NCBI RefSeq assembly: GCF_002009175.1
Contig: NZ_CP018047.1
Span: 3,658,001 to 3,722,000 of the forward strand
Direction of reading: 5' to 3'
Source of the DNA: Streptomyces niveus
GTDB lineage: Bacteria > Actinomycetota > Actinomycetes > Streptomycetales > Streptomycetaceae
DNA length: 64,000 nt
Shown: positions 1-8,821 of the stretch, one piece after another
Numbering within the stretch: the first letter of the stretch is position 1
Layout of the letters: each line of letters starts with the position of its first letter
The notes under the pieces: generated by a model
Told to the model about the DNA's origin: nothing
The model's database searches: none
The model's input: the letters and a program-made list of their open reading frames with translations, nothing else
Program-made: the position numbers and the translations under genes

Positions 1-132
1 CAGGGTGAAACCGTCGTTGGGCTTCCCCGCGAGGAGGGCGGCCAGGCCGCCGCTGAGGCCGTACGTCGTACCGCCCGGCCCTGCGGTCAGCTGGCCCACG
101 CCTGCCGGCCCTGCGCGACACTGTCCGGGTGA
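1..132 (+). CDS. possible 3' end of an upstream gene (partial)
   Basis: Frame 1 is open from the window edge to a TGA at 130-132. That stop overlaps the GTG start of the next gene in a four-base GTGA, the arrangement usual for co-translated streptomycete genes. The 43 visible residues match nothing I recognise, and their third codon positions are less biased than in neighbouring genes. The only support is the open frame and the overlap. It could equally be non-coding. Confidence 0.3.
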   Translation, partial: QGETVVGLPREEGGQAAAEAVRRTARPCGQLAHACRPCATLSG

Positions 133-803
133 TCACCGATCGGACGCTCGCGTCCTCCGAGGACATGCACCGCCATCTCGTGGACGAACTGAACCTCGCG
201 CTCCGCAGGGTGGGCATGTACGGAAGGCTGGAGACGGGCATGTGGTTCCTGATCCGTCATCTCCCCTTCCTGGAGGGGAGGTTGGAGGTGTGGGAGGAGC
301 AGCGGGAGCGCTGGAGGCAGCGGGGGCTGTGGAGTCCGACGGGGGTCGAGGGAGCATTCGCCCCCCACTTCCCGTCCGAGCACAGCCTCGGCGCGTCCTC
401 CGTCTACGCCGAGTTCGCCCGCGCAGAAGGCTGGTTGAGGCCCGACCGTGTGCTGGACGCCCAGGCGTACGCCGTACTGCGTGACAAGGTCCGTCCGTGG
501 GCCGAACACGACCGGTCGTGGGCGGATGTGACAACGGCCTTCGGGCCACCGTCGATCCAGATCGGGGGCAGCAATCCGCGCTACGGCAAGACGCTCGGCT
601 ACGTGACAGACGATCTCGCCCAGCCGATGGTGGCCTTCCATTTGTGGAACGGCACCGATCCCGGACTCCCGGACTGGCCGGGCCACGAGGAACCGCTGCT
701 GCTCGCCGTGCGATGCGGCGCCGGCAACTTCGCCGACAGCCTCACCTTCACGCCGCAGGGCCGTAATCGCCGCCCCGGGGAGGAGAGTTGGGAGGGGTGC
801 TGA
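129..803 (+). CDS. hypothetical protein, 224 aa
   Basis: I do not recognise the family. The protein looks soluble and cytoplasmic, with no signal peptide or membrane segment and many Trp, Arg and Glu residues in the first half. The C-terminal third contains the phrases FGPPSIQIGGSNPRYGKT and LAVRCGAGNFADSLTF and could form a compact beta-rich domain. The GTG start is chosen because it overlaps the preceding in-frame TGA as GTGA. An ATG 36 bases downstream is the alternative. Codon use is typical of the host. Confidence 0.6.
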   Translation: MITDRTLASSEDMHRHLVDELNLALRRVGMYGRLETGMWFLIRHLPFLEGRLEVWEEQRERWRQRGLWSPTGVEGAFAPHFPSEHSLGASSVYAEFARAEGWLRPDRVLDAQAYAVLRDKVRPWAEHDRSWADVTTAFGPPSIQIGGSNPRYGKTLGYVTDDLAQPMVAFHLWNGTDPGLPDWPGHEEPLLLAVRCGAGNFADSLTFTPQGRNRRPGEESWEGC

Positions 804-840
804 CCCCACGTGGTGGGTGCTCGAAGGGGGCGGCCGCTTG

Positions 841-1275
841 TCAGGGGCGCCATTCTCCGATGTGCTCGCGTAGGTAGTCGGCGAGTTCCGTCGGTTGAAG
901 TTCCAGCGCTGTCAAGGCTGTTACGTCCAGTGCGACTCGGACGGGTGAGAAGTTTCCGATGTCGGGATCATCCATCTCGGGGCCGTTGCGGCGGTCCAGA
1001 TCCATTTCCAGCACGTCGGCTCGGAAGTAGTGCTGGACGACGGTGACCCTCTCACCCGGCTCGGTCACCGTCAGGAACTCGGCGACAGGACCCAGGGTGG
1101 CGCCGATCTCCTCCATCGCTTCACGGCGCAGGGCCACTTCAAGATCCGCGTCGTACGGTTCGACACCTCCGCCGACGGTCGTGAAGTAGGTGGGCCCATC
1201 TGGCCATCCCCGGCGCAGGAAGAGCAGATGATCGCCGTCGAGCAGAACCGCGCGAACGTTACGCCGGACCTTCAT
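841..1275 (-). CDS. Nudix hydrolase
   Basis: This 144-residue protein has one Nudix domain, a fold that hydrolyses nucleoside diphosphates linked to another moiety. The Nudix box runs from the glycines at 35-37 to REAMEEIG at 51-58, which supplies the Mg-binding glutamates. The first glutamate of the textbook box (GX5E) is alanine at position 43, with acidic residues on both sides, so the loop departs from consensus. The substrate cannot be read from sequence. The gene is co-oriented with the polysaccharide deacetylase gene but 72 bases from it, and the two need not be co-transcribed. Confidence 0.85.
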   Translation of the reverse strand: MKVRRNVRAVLLDGDHLLFLRRGWPDGPTYFTTVGGGVEPYDADLEVALRREAMEEIGATLGPVAEFLTVTEPGERVTVVQHYFRADVLEMDLDRRNGPEMDDPDIGNFSPVRVALDVTALTALELQPTELADYLREHIGEWRP

Positions 1276-1347
1276 GCTCGCGAAGATAGCGTCTCCGGCG
1301 GACAGAGGCCCCCGTGCCCCGACACCGTGACCGTGGGCGGGGCTCGT

Positions 1348-2124
1348 TCACCGGACGGGGAAGCCGAAGGAGTAGCCCTGCTCCCTCAGCCAGGGCAGCA
1401 CCTCACGAAGAGCGGCCACCGTCTGGGAGCGGTCGCCTCCCGCGTCGTGGAAGAGGACCGTCGGGCCGTTGGAGATCTCGCTCTTGACGGTGGCGACCAT
1501 GGCGTCCGCGCCGGGACGTTCGAAGTCCTTGGAGTCGACGTTCCAGCCCAACGGCCGCATCCCCCGGGACGCTGCTAGCTCCCGGCTGTACGGGGTGAAC
1601 GCGCCGCCCGGGGCCCGGTAGTACTCCGGCCGGACGCCTCCCGATGCCTTGGTGATCATGCGCTCGGCGTCCAGGATCTGCTTGGACTGGTAGGCCTCGG
1701 ACTTGGTGTCCATGGTCGTGTCGTGCGAGACCGTGTGGTTGCAGAGCCGGTGACCGGCCGCCACGACATCCTTGACCAGGTCCGGGTGCGCCTCGGCCTG
1801 GGTGCCCACCATGCAGAACGTGGCCTTCGTGTCGTTCTCCTTCAGCAGTTGCAGCACCTGCGGCGTCCAGGCCGGGTCCGGTCCGTCGTCGATGGTGATG
1901 TTGACGCCCTGGGGGCCGCGGTCCGAGGCGTGGACGATCTCCTTCGACACCTCTGCCACCTTCCGGTCCGGGGAGTCCGGCACCGAGACAGGTGCTTTCG
2001 GCTGCCGCGCCGCCGTGGGGTTGGCCTGCGCGCTCCACATCGAGGTGGCCGCGGCCACCGCCGTCACCCCGAGTGCCGCCGCGAGAAGCCGGCCGTGCCA
2101 TCCCCTTCCCTTGTGCCTTGCCAT
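1348..2124 (-). CDS. exported polysaccharide deacetylase (NodB/CE4 family)
   Basis: This is a carbohydrate esterase of family 4, which removes N- or O-acetyl groups from chitin oligomers, peptidoglycan or xylan using a divalent metal. A basic N terminus and a hydrophobic stretch at 13-33 form a signal peptide or anchor. All five CE4 motifs are visible: TIDDGPD (77-83, catalytic base and metal Asp), HTVSH (130-134, metal His pair), RAPGG (170-174), DSKDF (197-201) and LFHDAGG (224-230, catalytic His). Motifs 3 and 4 deviate from RxPY and DxxDW, so the substrate may be atypical. It acts outside the membrane, probably on the cell wall. Confidence 0.9.
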   Translation of the reverse strand: MARHKGRGWHGRLLAAALGVTAVAAATSMWSAQANPTAARQPKAPVSVPDSPDRKVAEVSKEIVHASDRGPQGVNITIDDGPDPAWTPQVLQLLKENDTKATFCMVGTQAEAHPDLVKDVVAAGHRLCNHTVSHDTTMDTKSEAYQSKQILDAERMITKASGGVRPEYYRAPGGAFTPYSRELAASRGMRPLGWNVDSKDFERPGADAMVATVKSEISNGPTVLFHDAGGDRSQTVAALREVLPWLREQGYSFGFPVR

Positions 2125-2317
2125 GTCCGCCCGCCCCTTCGCTGTCTCCGCCGATGCTCTGCACCGAAGGAGACAGGCGAACGCCCGCGCAAGATCCCGC
2201 TGTTACGGATCGCGGACGAATCCGCAGGGGACCGGCGACAAACGGCGGACTTCCGCGACCCGCGCGGGCGCACCGGCCCGCGCGGGCGGGGGCGGCCTCA
2301 CGGGCCGGCGGTCGCGG

Positions 2318-2566
2318 TCACGCCGTCAGGGGGACGGAGTGGATCTCGTCCGCCTGGTGGCCCGTTCGGCCGTGGATGCGTTGCACCGCTTCGGCCGAGG
2401 GGGCATCGGAGAGGCAGTAGACCGTGCCGGACTGCGGGTCGGCCCAGACCTTCTCGAAGCGGACGCCTTCTTCGGTCTCGATGTCGACGTCGGCCTGGTG
2501 GGCCTGCTTCAACTGGTCCGCGGTGATGCCCTTCATTCCGTGGTGGACGTCCATGAACTGGGTCAT
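2318..2566 (-). CDS. DUF4242 small metal-binding protein (SCO4226-like)
   Basis: The 82-residue protein begins MTQFMDVH and contains a PSAEAVQRIH segment, typical of the DUF4242 family. Its S. coelicolor member SCO4226 has been described as a nickel-binding, ferredoxin-like-fold dimer. Several histidines (HH near residue 8, others near 22, 64 and 70) and one cysteine are candidate ligands. A GGAGG ribosome site lies 8 bases before this ATG, which rules out the longer reading from 2602. Metal specificity is inferred from the family only. No Nur-type operator was recognised upstream. Confidence 0.8.
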   Translation of the reverse strand: MTQFMDVHHGMKGITADQLKQAHQADVDIETEEGVRFEKVWADPQSGTVYCLSDAPSAEAVQRIHGRTGHQADEIHSVPLTA

Positions 2567-2732
2567 GACGTCGCACCTCCTTCCTGTCCTTCCTACGTTC
2601 ACGTCCCGGCGTTCAGAAATGGCGAGATGCCCATGCCGGAGGCGTCATTTCCATCGTGCGCCCCTGGGACCGCGGTGGCGAATCCTGGTCGGCGGCGCCC
2701 GGACCGGCCACGGAGAGCGTTCGGCCGGTGCC

Positions 2733-3200
2733 CTACCGTGCCCCGCTCCCCGGCGGGTCGGTGCGATCCGCGAAGGTGCCTTCGAGCATGCCGGTGGCCT
2801 GTCCGACTTCGATCAGGTAGCCGTCCGGGTCCCTGATGTAGCACCGGAGTTCGGCCTTGCGGTCGAGGGGCTCCGTGAGGAACCGCGCGCCCTTGGCGAC
2901 CGCCTGCTCGTAGAAGGCCGCGATGTCGGCCACCCGTACGTTGAGGAAGGACGACACGGGGTCACCGGGTTCGGGGGCGGTGAGTACGGTCTCGGGCTTG
3001 TCGGGTGTGGGGCCGCCGCCCGGGTTCATGATGATCCAGCCGTTGGCGATCTTCACGATGCAGGGGTTCTCCTCCAGCACCACCTGACCGCCGAACACGT
3101 CGGCGTAGAAGCGACGGGAGACCGCGACGTCCCGCACGGTCAGGAAGTGGGTCAGCACGAGGCCCTGCGCGGGCGTCGGCCAGTCGTCACGGGGAGTCAT
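2733..3200 (-). CDS. VOC-superfamily protein (glyoxalase/dioxygenase fold)
   Basis: This 155-residue protein has one vicinal-oxygen-chelate module. Its first half holds LTHFLTVRDVAVSRRFYADVFG and its second half ends in RDPDGYLIEVGQ, the usual hallmark in which the final Glu is a metal ligand. Related proteins are antibiotic-resistance dioxygenases, bleomycin-binding proteins or glyoxalase I homologues, and the activity cannot be separated from sequence. The ATG at 3200 is chosen. A longer reading to 3575 has an Arg-rich, repetitive N terminus that is not protein-like and overlaps the next gene. Confidence 0.85.
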   Translation of the reverse strand: MTPRDDWPTPAQGLVLTHFLTVRDVAVSRRFYADVFGGQVVLEENPCIVKIANGWIIMNPGGGPTPDKPETVLTAPEPGDPVSSFLNVRVADIAAFYEQAVAKGARFLTEPLDRKAELRCYIRDPDGYLIEVGQATGMLEGTFADRTDPPGSGAR

Positions 3201-3295
3201 GAGGGTCGTCCTTCCGCTCGGGTGCGGCTGTTCCTGCTGGGCTGTTCCTGCTCGGCCGCCGTTGCTCGGCTGTTCCTGCTCGTCAGTCGGCCGTG

Positions 3296-4240
3296 TCACC
3301 GGTCGGTCCAGCGCTCCGGGTCCGTCTCCAGTGACGCCCGGTCCCAGCCGGCCCCGTCCGCGGCAGCCGCGTACGTGCTCCGCAGGAAACCGGCGAGTGC
3401 GCGGTCCGGGTCGTCGGCGGTGCGTACCGCCTCGTACGGCAGCAGGAACTGCCCGTTCTGCCTGCTGTAGTAAGCGTCCGACGGGGTGACCGGGCTCTCG
3501 GCGAACCCGGCGGGCTCCGGGTAGGCGTACGAGTAGAAGGCCCCTTCGTCCCCGCCGCCGGGCCAGAACCCGCAACTGCTCAGCTCGTGCGAGTAGCCCT
3601 CCACCATGACCCAGTCACCGCAGTTCGGGGCGCCGCCGGGATGTGTGGGGGCGCTGCGTCCGGAGAAACGGGTGCAGGCCAGGTCCATGGCCCCCCAGAA
3701 GAAGTGCACCGGGCTCACCTTGCCGACGAACTCTCCGCGGAATTCGCCCAACACCCGGTTGGCCTGGAGGAGTTGCCGCCAGAACAGCTCCGCCGCACGC
3801 GGGTCGTAGGTGTGGTGCTGGTAGTCCGCCGAGAACGGGACGGCCGGCTCGACCTCGTTCGGATGGTCCTGGATGGTCGTGGGTATGCCCAACTCCTCCA
3901 GCGTCTGCCCGACGCGGGCGTGGAAGTCGGCCACCGGCATGGACTCCAGGGCGATGGAGTGGATACCGCCGTCACTGGTGCGCACACGCAGCATGTGGTC
4001 GACGAAGTCGAACTCGATGTCGAAGGCTCCGGCGCCATAGGGAACGGCGGAGGTGGTCAGCCCCCTGGGAGTCACGTAAAGGGCCACCTGCCACCAGTGG
4101 TTGAGCAGCGGGGCGTGTGCCAGCCGGATCTTGCCCACGATCTGTACCCACATGTGCAGCGTGTCGCGGGTCTCGACCCATTCGTCGACGCGCAACCGCG
4201 GCCACGCCGACCGGGTCCGGGAGGTTTCCGTCGTTCCCAT
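3296..4240 (-). CDS. DUF5996 family protein
   Basis: This 314-residue soluble protein belongs by its overall pattern to DUF5996, common in actinobacteria and of unknown function. Recognisable blocks are WPRLRVDEW near the start, a central HMWVQIVGKIRLAHAPLLNHWWQV, KVSPVHFFWGAMDLACTRFSGR in the third quarter and a C-terminal SRQNGQFLLPYEAVR. There is no signal peptide or membrane helix. The ATG at 4240 is preferred because GAGGA lies about 9 bases upstream. A TTG at 4273 in the same frame is the alternative. Confidence 0.75.
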   Translation of the reverse strand: MGTTETSRTRSAWPRLRVDEWVETRDTLHMWVQIVGKIRLAHAPLLNHWWQVALYVTPRGLTTSAVPYGAGAFDIEFDFVDHMLRVRTSDGGIHSIALESMPVADFHARVGQTLEELGIPTTIQDHPNEVEPAVPFSADYQHHTYDPRAAELFWRQLLQANRVLGEFRGEFVGKVSPVHFFWGAMDLACTRFSGRSAPTHPGGAPNCGDWVMVEGYSHELSSCGFWPGGGDEGAFYSYAYPEPAGFAESPVTPSDAYYSRQNGQFLLPYEAVRTADDPDRALAGFLRSTYAAAADGAGWDRASLETDPERWTDR

Positions 4241-4410
4241 GATCGTGGTCCTCTGCTCGGCGGCGTCGGACAACTCCCCCCGTACGCCGTCGACTCAGCC
4301 GCAGCCGTCGGCGCCGCGGTCGTATTCCCCTTCCCTCCACCTTGCGCAGCCTCGCGCTCCCCCGCAAGTCCGGCGGGGACGCGGAACCCGGCGCCGTACA
4401 CGCGTACACG

Positions 4411-4449
4411 CGAAACGCTCGGCTGGGGTTTCCCCGGCCGAGCGTTTCG
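4411..4449 (-). terminator. transcription terminator hairpin
   Basis: A perfect 13-base stem (arms 4411-4423 and 4437-4449) with a loop that can pair further (GGGG with CCCC) lies 49 bases beyond the stop of the 4498-5094 minus-strand gene. The arms read CGAAACGCTCGGC and its complement. It probably ends that transcript. Confidence 0.8.
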
Positions 4450-4497
4450 TCGTGCCGCCGGCGACAGGCGCGCCGGCGTTGTCAGTCCGGTGTCGGG

Positions 4498-5094
4498 TCA
4501 GATCGTCGGGGTGTCGTCGACGACCTCCTTGTGCGGTTCGACGATGAACTTCCAGCCGTCGCTGGGCTCCAGGAATCGCACTCGGGTCGGGTAGATGTCC
4601 AGGGCGCGGCGGTCGCGCTGGCTGCTCGCGTTCTTGCGGCCGCGGGCAGGCTCCTCGAAGAGGTCGACCTTGACGTCCGGTACCGCGACGACTTCTTCGC
4701 TCCAGCGCTGGACGATTCCCGCGCCGAAGGCGTCCCTGGCTGCGGCGTAGAGGGAATCCAGGGATTCCATGTTTCCGTTGGGCACGAAGAGGGCGAGATT
4801 CAGGAGGACGCCCGCGCTCTGGAGGACCTCGATTTCCTCCCCCGCCTTGTCGGCAATCCAGATCCCGCGCTCTTCGGCGTTGTCCGGGAGGACGTGGATT
4901 TCCTGACCGAAGGACGTCTTCGCGGTGAAGGAACCGCCCTCGAAACTCTTACCCGGCTCCGTGAGGAAAGCCGGGGCGTAGCAGTCGAGAGGAAGGCCAT
5001 CCATCTCTGCCGAGACGAAGATGCCGTCCTGGAGGCCCAACTCCGAAACCTCTTCGGCCGTAAGACGTCGAGCCGTAACCTTCTCGGTATTCAC
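4498..5094 (-). CDS. orphan hypothetical protein, 198 aa
   Basis: I do not recognise the family. The protein is acidic and soluble, without signal peptide or membrane helix. The first 60 residues contain a SELGLQDGIFVSAEMDG segment. The C terminus is charged and ends IVEPHKEVVDD. Its codons accept A or T at third positions more often than neighbouring genes. The flanking DNA (5095-5312) is also AT-richer, which may indicate recent acquisition. The GTG start has AAAGGGGA 6-10 bases upstream. It is transcribed alone and is followed by a strong terminator. Confidence 0.65.
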   Translation of the reverse strand: MNTEKVTARRLTAEEVSELGLQDGIFVSAEMDGLPLDCYAPAFLTEPGKSFEGGSFTAKTSFGQEIHVLPDNAEERGIWIADKAGEEIEVLQSAGVLLNLALFVPNGNMESLDSLYAAARDAFGAGIVQRWSEEVVAVPDVKVDLFEEPARGRKNASSQRDRRALDIYPTRVRFLEPSDGWKFIVEPHKEVVDDTPTI

Positions 5095-5312
5095 GCCATT
5101 CCCCTTTTTTCGTGGCGTCCTGTGAATTCAATAAGACTCTATCACGAGAACGGTCAACCAGTTCCCGTTACAGGGGACTTGAGGGTCACGACAGTGCTGG
5201 TCAGCCCCCGGTGGGTAATTTATTCCGGTAGCCCGATTCGGTGGAGTTCTCTGTTACCAATTCAGTAGGGAAGTGAAATTGGAACGGACTTAACCGAATA
5301 CCCACGGACAGG

Positions 5313-6857
5313 TCAGGGTGGTGTGCCGCCGCGTCGCGCGGTCGTGTCGAGGAGCTCCGGGAGGTCTGCGAGCCGGTCGAGGCCCTTGACCGCGCGGGCC
5401 ATGCGGTGGTTGGCCGCCAGGCGGTCGCGGTGGCGGTGCAGAAAGGCCCAGTAGCCCGCGGTGTAGGGGCAGGCGCGATCACCGGTGCGGTCGGTGGGGC
5501 GGTACGCGCAGGGGCCGCAGAGATCGCTCATCCGGTGGATGTAGGCGCCGCCGGAGGTGTAGGGCTTGGTGGTCATGAGGCCGCCGTCCGCGTACTGGGA
5601 CATGCCGACGACGTTGGGGAGCATCACCCAGTCGTAGCCGTCGACGAAGCAGCGGTGGAACCAGTCGGTGACGGCCGCCGGGTCCCAGCCGTCCTGGAGG
5701 GCGCGGCTGCCGAGCACCATCAGACGGGGGATGTGGTGGGTCCAGCCGGTGTCCCGTACCTGGGCGAGCACGGTGGACAGACAGTTGGCGGTGACGGCGT
5801 CGGCGTCCAGATCGAGGAACCAGTCCGGCAGCGGGGTGGTGTGGCGCAGCGCGTTGCGGTGGCGGTAGTCCTCGCCGAAGTGCCAGTAGAGATGCCAGAC
5901 GTACTCGCGCCAGCCGGCGATCTGCCGGACGAAGCCCTCGACGCTGTTGAGGGGCGCGTCGCCGGCGCGGTGGGCCCGCTCGGCGCGTTCCACGCATTCG
6001 GCCGGGTCGAGGAGTCCGAGGTTCAGGGGCGCGGACAGCAGGCTGTGGCTCATCACGGGGTCGGCCGCGAGCATCGCGTCCTCCTGGCTGCCGAAGTCCG
6101 GCAGCCGGTGCGTGATGAAGTGCCGCAGCGCGGACAGCGCTTCGCGCCGGGTGGCGGGGAAGCGTCTGGGGCCGTCACGGCCGACGAAGGAGACGTCGCC
6201 GTCGCGTTCCCAGCGGTCGAGGTCGTGGCGGACCTCTTCGTCGATGGCGTCCTCGCGCGGCTGCCAGGGGCGACGGACGTCGAGCGTGTCCTGTCCGCGC
6301 GGCGGGGGTTCGCGGTTGTCGTGGTCGAGGTTCCACCGGCCGCCGACGGGCTCGTCACCGTCCATGAGCAGGTCGTGCCGCCCGCGAACCCAGCGGTAGA
6401 AGCCTTCCAGCCGCAGACCTTGTCCGCCGCCGCGGCCGGCCCATCCCGCGAAGTCGTCGTGGCTCACCATGAAGCCCTTCGCGGGCAGGACCTCGACGCC
6501 CTCGCGCGTACGGGCGAAGTCCAGCGCCCGGCGCGAGGTGGGGTGACAGACCGTCAGACGGGAGCCGGAGCGGCCCTCTTGAGCCGACCGGGAGGACGGG
6601 TGGCCGAGGGCCCGCTCCAGGCCCTCGGCGTACGTCTCGGCTCGGACATATGTGACCCGGTCGCCGAGTTCGGCGGCCCGGTGCCGCATCGCCGAGAGCA
6701 CCAGATGGGCCTTGGCCCGGTGGAAACGGCGCCGGCGCAGCACCGAGCGCGCCTCGATCATGATCAGCGGTGCGCGGGCGTCGGGGCCGCCGTGGCGCGG
6801 ATCGATGAAATGGGGGCCGAGTTGGTCCCCGAACAGCCAGTGGGGGCGTGGCGCCAT
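5313..6857 (-). CDS. FeS-type photolyase/cryptochrome (PhrB-like)
   Basis: The 514-residue protein belongs to the FeS bacterial cryptochrome/(6-4) photolyase class, which repairs UV photoproducts using FAD and carries a 4Fe-4S cluster. The N-terminal domain begins HWLFGDQLGPHF, typical of the Rossmann domain that binds an antenna pigment. Cys359, Cys447, Cys450 and Cys463 have the spacing (88, 3, 13) of the four cluster ligands of Agrobacterium PhrB. The C-terminal FAD region includes the segment MLPNVVGMSQYADGG near 412-426. It is preceded by 161 bases and oriented away from the Zur-type locus. Light-dependent repair is the likely role. Confidence 0.9.
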   Translation of the reverse strand: MAPRPHWLFGDQLGPHFIDPRHGGPDARAPLIMIEARSVLRRRRFHRAKAHLVLSAMRHRAAELGDRVTYVRAETYAEGLERALGHPSSRSAQEGRSGSRLTVCHPTSRRALDFARTREGVEVLPAKGFMVSHDDFAGWAGRGGGQGLRLEGFYRWVRGRHDLLMDGDEPVGGRWNLDHDNREPPPRGQDTLDVRRPWQPREDAIDEEVRHDLDRWERDGDVSFVGRDGPRRFPATRREALSALRHFITHRLPDFGSQEDAMLAADPVMSHSLLSAPLNLGLLDPAECVERAERAHRAGDAPLNSVEGFVRQIAGWREYVWHLYWHFGEDYRHRNALRHTTPLPDWFLDLDADAVTANCLSTVLAQVRDTGWTHHIPRLMVLGSRALQDGWDPAAVTDWFHRCFVDGYDWVMLPNVVGMSQYADGGLMTTKPYTSGGAYIHRMSDLCGPCAYRPTDRTGDRACPYTAGYWAFLHRHRDRLAANHRMARAVKGLDRLADLPELLDTTARRGGTPP

Positions 6858-7018
6858 GGGCTCTGCCTCTCGCGGTCGCTGCCCCGCGCGGGGGTGGCGC
6901 CGAGTGCCCGACCGATGCTGTCAGCCGCCACCCGTACCCGTACGCCGACACTCCGTCGGACCCGCGCGGCGTCGGCGATGCCGCGCTTCAGGGGTTCAGC
7001 GGGTCAGCGCTTCAGGGT

Positions 7019-8020
7019 TCAGCGCTTCAGCGAGGTGAGGTAGGACGCGAACTTCTCCAGGCCGTCTATGTTCCGCGGGCCGCTGATGCCCTCGTTGTAG
7101 TCGAGGACGAAGAACTGGTTCTTCCGCACGGCCGGAAGTTCGCTCGTCCGGGGGGACTTCCTCAGGAAGTCGATCTTCTCCTTCGCCGGCTGGTCGCCGT
7201 AGTCGAGGATGATGATCACCTCGGGTGCCGCCCGTGTGACGGCTTCCCAGTTCACCTGGGTCCAGCGCTCGTCGAGGCCGTCGAAGATGTTCCGGGCCCC
7301 GGCGGTCCTGATGATGTCGTTCGGCGGGACCTGGCTGCCGGCCGTGAACGGCTGGTCCGTGCCGGAGTCGTAGAGGAACACCGGCAGGGGGTCGGTCTTC
7401 GGCGCGGCCGAACTGACCTTGTCCACACGCTCTTTGAGGGCGCCGACGACGTCGGTCGCCCTGTCCTCCACACGGAAGATCCTGCCGAGCCGTTCGAGGT
7501 CGGTGTAGAGGCCGTCGAAGGGGGCCGTCTTCTCGGGGAAACCGGGGTAGTTGAAGCAGCTCTCGGTGTGCATGAAGCTCTGGATGCCGAGTCTGTCGAG
7601 GATTTCGGGTGTGATGCCGCGCTGGTCGCTGAAGCCTGAGTTCCACCCGGCGACGACGAGGTCGGACTTGTGGGAGACGACGAGTTCCTTGTTGAGGAGG
7701 TCGTCGCTGAGCATCTTGACCTTGGCGTACTCGGCGGCCCAGGGGGACTCGCTCACCGGCGGGTTGGCGGGGGGCATGACGTAGCCGAGTACGTGGTCGG
7801 TCAGGCCGAGGCTGAACAGCTTGTCGGCGCTGCCGCCTTCATAGGCGACGGCCCTCTCCGGGACGGTGTACGGGACGGACTCGCCGCACCGGCGGACCTT
7901 GACCTCGGCGTCGGCCTTGGTGTCGGTCTCGATGTCGGCGCCGCAGCCGGTCAGCAGGACGGCGGCGGTCAGGGCCGAGGCGAGCAGGGCGGGGCGGCGT
8001 ACCGCGGGACGTGGGGACAT
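7019..8020 (-). CDS. metallophore ABC transporter substrate-binding lipoprotein (FecB/BtuF fold)
   Basis: This 333-residue lipoprotein has a signal peptide ending in the lipobox LTGC (Cys26 acylated). The mature part is a helical-backbone binding protein of the FecB/BtuF class. It would capture a metal-metallophore complex outside the membrane and deliver it to the permease at 8822-9976. Two isolated cysteines, one in RRCGESVPY and one in ESCFNYPG, might form a disulfide. The ATG at 8020 is chosen for AGAGAGAG 5-12 bases upstream. An ATG at 8038 has no ribosome site, and the longer frame to 8683 is spurious. It is the last gene of the minus-strand locus. Confidence 0.88.
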   Translation of the reverse strand: MSPRPAVRRPALLASALTAAVLLTGCGADIETDTKADAEVKVRRCGESVPYTVPERAVAYEGGSADKLFSLGLTDHVLGYVMPPANPPVSESPWAAEYAKVKMLSDDLLNKELVVSHKSDLVVAGWNSGFSDQRGITPEILDRLGIQSFMHTESCFNYPGFPEKTAPFDGLYTDLERLGRIFRVEDRATDVVGALKERVDKVSSAAPKTDPLPVFLYDSGTDQPFTAGSQVPPNDIIRTAGARNIFDGLDERWTQVNWEAVTRAAPEVIIILDYGDQPAKEKIDFLRKSPRTSELPAVRKNQFFVLDYNEGISGPRNIDGLEKFASYLTSLKR

Positions 8021-8046
8021 GGGTCTCTCTCTGTTCATGGGCGCGG

Positions 8047-8820
8047 TCACGGGTGAGTCGGGAGTACGTACAGAAGTTGCGGATCGCCGGTGTGCGGGTG
8101 GCGTACGACCTCGGCCCGGACGCCGAACACCTCCCGCAGGAACTCGGCGGTGAGGACTTCCCCGGGGGTGCCCGAGGCGACGAGGCGGCCCTGGGAGAGC
8201 ACGGCGAGCCGGTCGCAGGCGGCCGCCGCGAGGTTGAGGTCGTGCAGGACGACCAGGACGGTCAGGCCCGATCCGCGCAGCAGGGAGAGCAGTTCGAGCT
8301 GGTGGCGGATGTCGAGATGGTTGGTGGGCTCGTCCAGGACCAGGATCTTCGGCTCCTGGACCAGGGCGCGGGCCACCAGGACGCGCTGGCGTTCGCCGCC
8401 GGAGAGGGTCAGGATCCCGCGGTGGGCGAGATGGCCGATGTCGAGGCGGGCCATGGTGCCGGTCACCAGGTCCCGTTCCCGTTCGCTCAGGGGCTGGTTG
8501 CCGCGCAGATGCGGGGCCCGGCCGAGGGCGACGACCTCCTCGACGGTGAAGTCGAGGTCGACGGAGCTGTCCTGGGTCATGGCGGCGAGGGCCCGCGCGC
8601 TCTCGCGCAGCGTCAGTGAGGCGAGATCGCGCCGGTCGACGAGCACCGTTCCGCCGGTGGGTCTCAGCGCGCGGTAGACGCATCGCAGGGCGGTGGACTT
8701 GCCGCTGCCGTTGGGGCCGACGAGACCGATCACCTGGCCGCTGCCGACATGCAGGGACAGCTCCCGTACCAGGGTCCTGCCGTCGAGCGCGAACGTCACG
8801 CCGTCGAGGGAGAGTTCCAT
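8047..8820 (-). CDS. metallophore ABC transporter ATPase (FecE/FepC type)
   Basis: The 257-residue ATPase energises uptake through the adjacent permease. It shows Walker A GPNGSGKST (35-43), signature LSGGERQR (139-146) and Walker B ILVLDEPTNHLD (159-170). The C-terminal half, with LRGSGLTVLVVLHDLNLAAAACDRL, is typical of iron-siderophore and cobalamin importers. It starts one base after the permease stop and ends 26 bases before the lipoprotein gene, so the three transporter genes form one unit. The substrate is inferred from the locus. Confidence 0.92.
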   Translation of the reverse strand: MELSLDGVTFALDGRTLVRELSLHVGSGQVIGLVGPNGSGKSTALRCVYRALRPTGGTVLVDRRDLASLTLRESARALAAMTQDSSVDLDFTVEEVVALGRAPHLRGNQPLSERERDLVTGTMARLDIGHLAHRGILTLSGGERQRVLVARALVQEPKILVLDEPTNHLDIRHQLELLSLLRGSGLTVLVVLHDLNLAAAACDRLAVLSQGRLVASGTPGEVLTAEFLREVFGVRAEVVRHPHTGDPQLLYVLPTHP

Positions 8821-8821
8821 G

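Noticed and set aside
5406..7043. A 545-codon plus-strand frame over the photolyase
   Set aside because: Antisense shadow; the minus-strand frame has the four cluster cysteines.
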